Shown piece by piece: positions 61,032 through 64,000 of a stretch of DNA of 64,000 bases; position 1 is the stretch's first letter; every line of letters starts with the position of its first letter. Source of the stretch: Yinghuangia soli (GTDB lineage Bacteria > Actinomycetota > Actinomycetes > Streptomycetales > Streptomycetaceae); NCBI RefSeq assembly GCF_021502675.1, contig NZ_JAKFHA010000008.1:176994-240993 (forward strand), read 5' to 3'. Both the position numbers and the translations under genes were made by a program. The notes below the pieces were generated by a model. It had not been told where the DNA came from. It made no database searches and worked only from the letters and a program-made list of their open reading frames with translations.

Positions 61032-61862
61032 GTGACCGTGCCCAGTTCTGCCGAGCAGTCCGCTTCTGCCGTCGCCGAGCTCAGCGGTGTGAGCGTGCGC
61101 AAGTACACCACCGGTCAGGTCATCCTCGACGGCATCGACTGGACGGTACGCGCGGGCGAGCACTGGGCGCTGCTCGGTCCCAACGGCGCCGGGAAGACGT
61201 CGGTGCTGCGGCTGGTCGGGGCCACCATGCACCCGACGACCGGCACCGTCGACGTGCTGGGGCACCGGCTCGGGCGTGTCGACATGCGCGAACTGCGGGC
61301 CCGCATCGGCTTCGTGTCCAGTGCGCAGAAGGTGCCGCTCGACGAGACCGCGCACACGGTCGTGCTCACCGGTGCGACCGGCACCATCCAGCCGCTGTGG
61401 CGCAAGTACGACGACGCCACCCGGCAGCGCGCCCACGAACTGCTCGCCGAACTGGAGCTCAAGGAGCTTGCGGACCGGCCGTACGGGGTCTGCTCGGGCG
61501 GCCAGCGGGCCCGCATCCTCATCGCCCGCGCGCTGATCGCGGACCCCGGACTGCTGCTGCTCGACGAGCCGTTCAACGCTCTGGACCTGCCCTCGCGCGA
61601 GGACCTCATCGACGCCATGCACCGGCTCGCCGAGACCCGCCCCGCGCTGGCCACCGTCACGGTGACCCACCACCTCGAGGAACTCGCCCCGAACATCGGG
61701 CACGTACTGCTGCTGCGCGACGGCCGGGTGCAGGCGTCGGGTGCGGCCGCCGAGATCCTGACGGGCGCGCAGATGACGGCGTGCTTCGGGCGGCCGATCG
61801 AGGTCGTCCACCACGAGGGCCGCTGGTCGGCCCGCTCGGCCCGCGGCGGCATCCGCAGCTGA
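61032..61862 (+). CDS. Stand-alone ABC transporter ATPase
   Basis: 276 aa. Walker A LLGPNGAGKTSVLRL near residue 46, signature CSGGQRARI near 150, Walker B LLLLDEPFNALD near 173, His in VTHHLEEL. No permease gene is adjacent, so the partner is unknown. Three in-frame GTGs lie at 61026, 61032 and 61038; 61032 is 5 bases from GGGAG and is preferred. Divergent from the membrane-anchored protein. Confidence 0.85.
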   Translation: MTVPSSAEQSASAVAELSGVSVRKYTTGQVILDGIDWTVRAGEHWALLGPNGAGKTSVLRLVGATMHPTTGTVDVLGHRLGRVDMRELRARIGFVSSAQKVPLDETAHTVVLTGATGTIQPLWRKYDDATRQRAHELLAELELKELADRPYGVCSGGQRARILIARALIADPGLLLLDEPFNALDLPSREDLIDAMHRLAETRPALATVTVTHHLEELAPNIGHVLLLRDGRVQASGAAAEILTGAQMTACFGRPIEVVHHEGRWSARSARGGIRS

Positions 61863-61940
61863 GCCTGCGCCTCCGGGTCCTCCCGACCGGCTCCGGCCGC
61901 CGTTCCGCCGAACCGTTTCCGGCCCTCTGCATCCCTGCGG

Positions 61941-62126
61941 GTTCCCGCATGTTCCCGCACCTCGCGCGCTGCGGGAACGGCACTTCACGGTGGTGAAACC
62001 CGACGCCTCGTTGTGTCCAGCGGCCCTTGCCCCGACAGGTTGACGGGGCATCAGCTTGCTTCGGTCACATTCCCGTGTCGGCGCGAGAATCGTTCCCGCA
62101 AACTCTTGCGGAGGAACGTTCCCGCA
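61941..62126. promoter_or_regulatory. Five copies of GTTCCCGCA upstream of an importer operon
   Basis: GTTCCCGCA at 61941-61949, 61951-61959, 62092-62100 and 62118-62126 and inverted at 61970-61978 (TGCGGGAAC), plus a one-base-longer inverted variant near 62107-62117. The 61951/61970 pair is a perfect 9-bp inverted repeat with 10 bases between. In the 351-base gap (61863-62213) before the binding-protein gene, this looks like a multi-site operator. Confidence 0.65.
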
Positions 62127-62213
62127 TCAATACTCACCGACACCTGCCAGGACGCGTCGTCCGTTGGCAAGCATCTCCGGGCTTCTGCCGTCCCTCCGAA
62201 AGGGGTGGGTTCT

Positions 62214-63842
62214 TTGCGCATTTTCCGAACTACCGCACTGGCCGCCGCACTGGTCCTGTCCGCCGCGGCCTGCAGCGGCGGAGGGAGCAGCGACAACTCC
62301 TCCGACTCCGGCAAGCCGTACGAGATCACCAACCTCACGCCGCCCGGCAAGGGGCCGGTCGACCAGGTCAAGTGGTCGCTGTACGCGGAACCGCAGACCC
62401 TGGACTACGCCTACGCCTTCGACTACCCGATCAACGCGGTACTGGCGAACGTGTGCGAAAGCCTCCTCCGGGTCACCCCGGAGTTCAAGCTCACCCCGGG
62501 CCTCGCGGCGAGCTTCGCCAACCCGGACCCGCTGACGTGGACCTACAAACTGCGCAGCGACGTGAAGTTCCACGACGGCACCGCGATGACGTCCAAGGAC
62601 GTCGTGGCCAGCCTCGAGCGCCAGATGGACCCCGAGGTCGGCTCGGTCTACGCCACCGTCTTCAAGGACGTCGAGTCGATCAAGGCCACCGGCCCGCTCG
62701 ACGTCACCATCAAGCTCAAGCGCCCCAACGTCCTGCTCAACGAGCAACTGGGCGCCTCCGCGGGCACCATCGAGAGCGCCGACTTCCTGGCCAAGGCCGG
62801 CAAGGACTACGGCAACCCGCAGGGCGGCGTGAACTGCACCGGGCCGTACTCCCTCAAGGAGTGGAAGCCCGGCACCGCGATCACCATCAAGAAGAACGAC
62901 GCCTACTGGGACAAGTCGCTGACGCCCCAGGTCGGCGAGCTCGAGTTCGTCTTCATCCAGGACCCCGCCGCGCGCGCCAACGCGCTCATCACCGGCGAGG
63001 TCGACGGCGGCTACCTGCTGCCCACCGACGCCTACCAGAAGCTGCAGGCCGGCGACGGCAAGCTCTACTTCGGCGACATCACCGGCAACTACTCTGCCGC
63101 GGTCACCAACCTCAAGGGCGCGCTCGGCGACCAGAAGGTCCGCCAGGCGCTGTCGCTGGCGATCGACCGCGAGGGCATCATCAAGGCCGGCCTCAACGGC
63201 TACGGCGTGCTCGCCAAGGCGCCGATCCCGGCCTCCGGCTGGGGCACCATCCCCGCGGTCCAGGCCGCCCAGCAGTACACCGACCTGCCCGAGCCGAAGC
63301 AGGACCTCGAGGCCGCCAAGAAGCTCGTCGCGGAAGCCGGCGCGACCGGCAAGAAGATCGTCGTGGCGACCAGCCCGCTGGCCACCGAGATCACCGTCTC
63401 CACCAACGAAATCCAGCGCGCCGGCCAGGCCATCGGCCTGGAGGTCGAGCTCAAGACCATCTCGCCGGACGCGTACACCGCGCTGTTCACCGACCCGAGC
63501 GCGCGCGACGGCATCGACATGCTGGTGACCAGCGGCTACGACGTCACGCCCGACCCGCTGGAGTTCTACCAGACGCTGCAGACCGGTGAGTTCGCCAACT
63601 ACGGCAGCTGGTCCAACCCCGAGTACGACGCGATCATCCAGGAGGCCCTGGGCACCGCCGACCCGGCCGCCCGCGCCGCCCTCACCGCCAAGGCCCAGGC
63701 GATCGCGCTGCGCGAGCTGCCCGGCATCCCGCTGTGGGAGTCCCCGCTGTCGCTCTACATGAGCAAGCGGATCACCGGGGCGACCTCCAACATCAGCCAC
63801 CTGTCCTTCCCGTGGGCCGCCACCCTGGGTGCCGCGGGCTGA
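62214..63842 (+). CDS. ABC transporter family-5 solute-binding lipoprotein
   Basis: 542 aa, SBP_bac_5 family. Signal peptide with lipobox AAAC (Cys20). Seen: WSLYAEPQTLDYAYAFDYP, RSDVKFHDGTAMTSKDVVAS, NCTGPYSLKEWKPG, QKVRQALSLAIDREGI. TTG at 62214 is chosen: AAGGGG ends 8 bases upstream; an in-frame GTG at 62205 overlaps it. Its stop shares one base with the next start (TGATG). First gene of a second peptide/oligosaccharide-type importer; substrate unknown. Confidence 0.88.
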   Translation: MRIFRTTALAAALVLSAAACSGGGSSDNSSDSGKPYEITNLTPPGKGPVDQVKWSLYAEPQTLDYAYAFDYPINAVLANVCESLLRVTPEFKLTPGLAASFANPDPLTWTYKLRSDVKFHDGTAMTSKDVVASLERQMDPEVGSVYATVFKDVESIKATGPLDVTIKLKRPNVLLNEQLGASAGTIESADFLAKAGKDYGNPQGGVNCTGPYSLKEWKPGTAITIKKNDAYWDKSLTPQVGELEFVFIQDPAARANALITGEVDGGYLLPTDAYQKLQAGDGKLYFGDITGNYSAAVTNLKGALGDQKVRQALSLAIDREGIIKAGLNGYGVLAKAPIPASGWGTIPAVQAAQQYTDLPEPKQDLEAAKKLVAEAGATGKKIVVATSPLATEITVSTNEIQRAGQAIGLEVELKTISPDAYTALFTDPSARDGIDMLVTSGYDVTPDPLEFYQTLQTGEFANYGSWSNPEYDAIIQEALGTADPAARAALTAKAQAIALRELPGIPLWESPLSLYMSKRITGATSNISHLSFPWAATLGAAG

Positions 63843-64000
63843 TGAACCGCAACCTGCTCCGGTTCATGCTGGGGCGCGTCGTGGGCCTGGTGCTCGTGCT
63901 GCTGGCGACCTCGTTCGTGGTCTTCAGCGCCGTGCACCTGGCCCCGGGCGACCCGGTCACCTTCCTGATGCGCGGGCGTCCCATCACGCCCGCGGCCCGC
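63842..64000 (+). CDS. ABC importer permease (DppB type), partial
   Basis: First 53 codons only; the gene runs off the window. N terminus MNRNLLRFMLGRVVGLVLVL with a membrane helix and then VHLAPGDPVTFL, as in DppB/OppB permeases. Start ATG overlaps the binding-protein stop by one base. Confidence 0.85.
   Translation, partial: MNRNLLRFMLGRVVGLVLVLLATSFVVFSAVHLAPGDPVTFLMRGRPITPAAR

Overview
The window is about 70% or more G+C, uses GTG and TTG starts freely, and carries typical mycelial-actinobacterial families: a PucR-type regulator, an XRE regulator paired with DUF397, a DUF6891 protein, LGFP-repeat secreted proteins and an MmpL exporter. It looks like a chromosomal accessory region of a Streptomyces- or Catenulispora-like actinobacterium. 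I saw no tRNA, rRNA, transposase, integrase or CRISPR array.

Layout. (1) 40-9665: a GH3 beta-glucosidase and an unusual regulator that fuses a complete TetR repressor to a complete LacI repressor, divergent from a family-5 solute-binding ABC importer (binding lipoprotein, permease, permease-ATPase fusion, ATPase). LacI-type operators sit between the regulator and the glucosidase. This reads as a glycoside or oligosaccharide uptake-and-hydrolysis unit. (2) 9741-15740: an operon of uncharacterised genes (356, 562 and 1020 aa, plus a possible 62-aa leader gene), every junction being a 4-base stop/start overlap. The last protein may carry a PD-(D/E)XK-type nuclease motif. (3) 15774-29775: a biosynthetic cluster. 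A single-module type I PKS (ACP-KS-AT-DH-KR-ACP, no thioesterase) is divergent from a fatty acyl-AMP ligase, an acyl-CoA dehydrogenase-like enzyme, a ferritin-like diiron protein, a second adenylate-forming enzyme and an MmpL exporter. This recalls the FAAL-PKS-MmpL lipid loci of mycobacteria; the product is unknown.

(4) 30045-41145: mostly single genes: a small secreted protein, a PcaB-like lyase, a HEAT/LRV-repeat protein, a protein with a CCA-transferase-like tail, a secreted arylsulfotransferase-like LGFP-repeat protein, a DUF6891 protein, a zinc-ribbon propeller-like protein and a papain-like hydrolase. (5) 41418-51098: regulator/enzyme pairs (AraC with an NmrA-like and a SnoaL-like protein, HxlR with an imine-reductase-like protein), a DHFR-like reductase, a frameshifted gene, a MerR regulator, a Kef-type antiporter and a TauE/SafE permease.

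(6) 51243-54423: an XRE-DUF397 pair divergent from a cassette of a 60-aa Cys-containing peptide, a 42-aa zinc-knuckle peptide and a PIMT-like methyltransferase, then a cupin behind a perfect 16-bp palindrome. (7) 54646-64000: a secreted ParB-like protein, a 16-bp tandem-repeat tract, a PucR-like regulator, a branched-chain-type binding lipoprotein, small secreted or membrane proteins, a lone ABC ATPase, and the start of a second family-5 ABC importer cut by the window edge. That importer is preceded by five copies of the 9-mer GTTCCCGCA. The strongest candidates for undescribed biology are the coupled unknown operon (9741-15740), the PKS/diiron/MmpL cluster, the TetR-LacI fusion and the small-peptide methyltransferase cassette.
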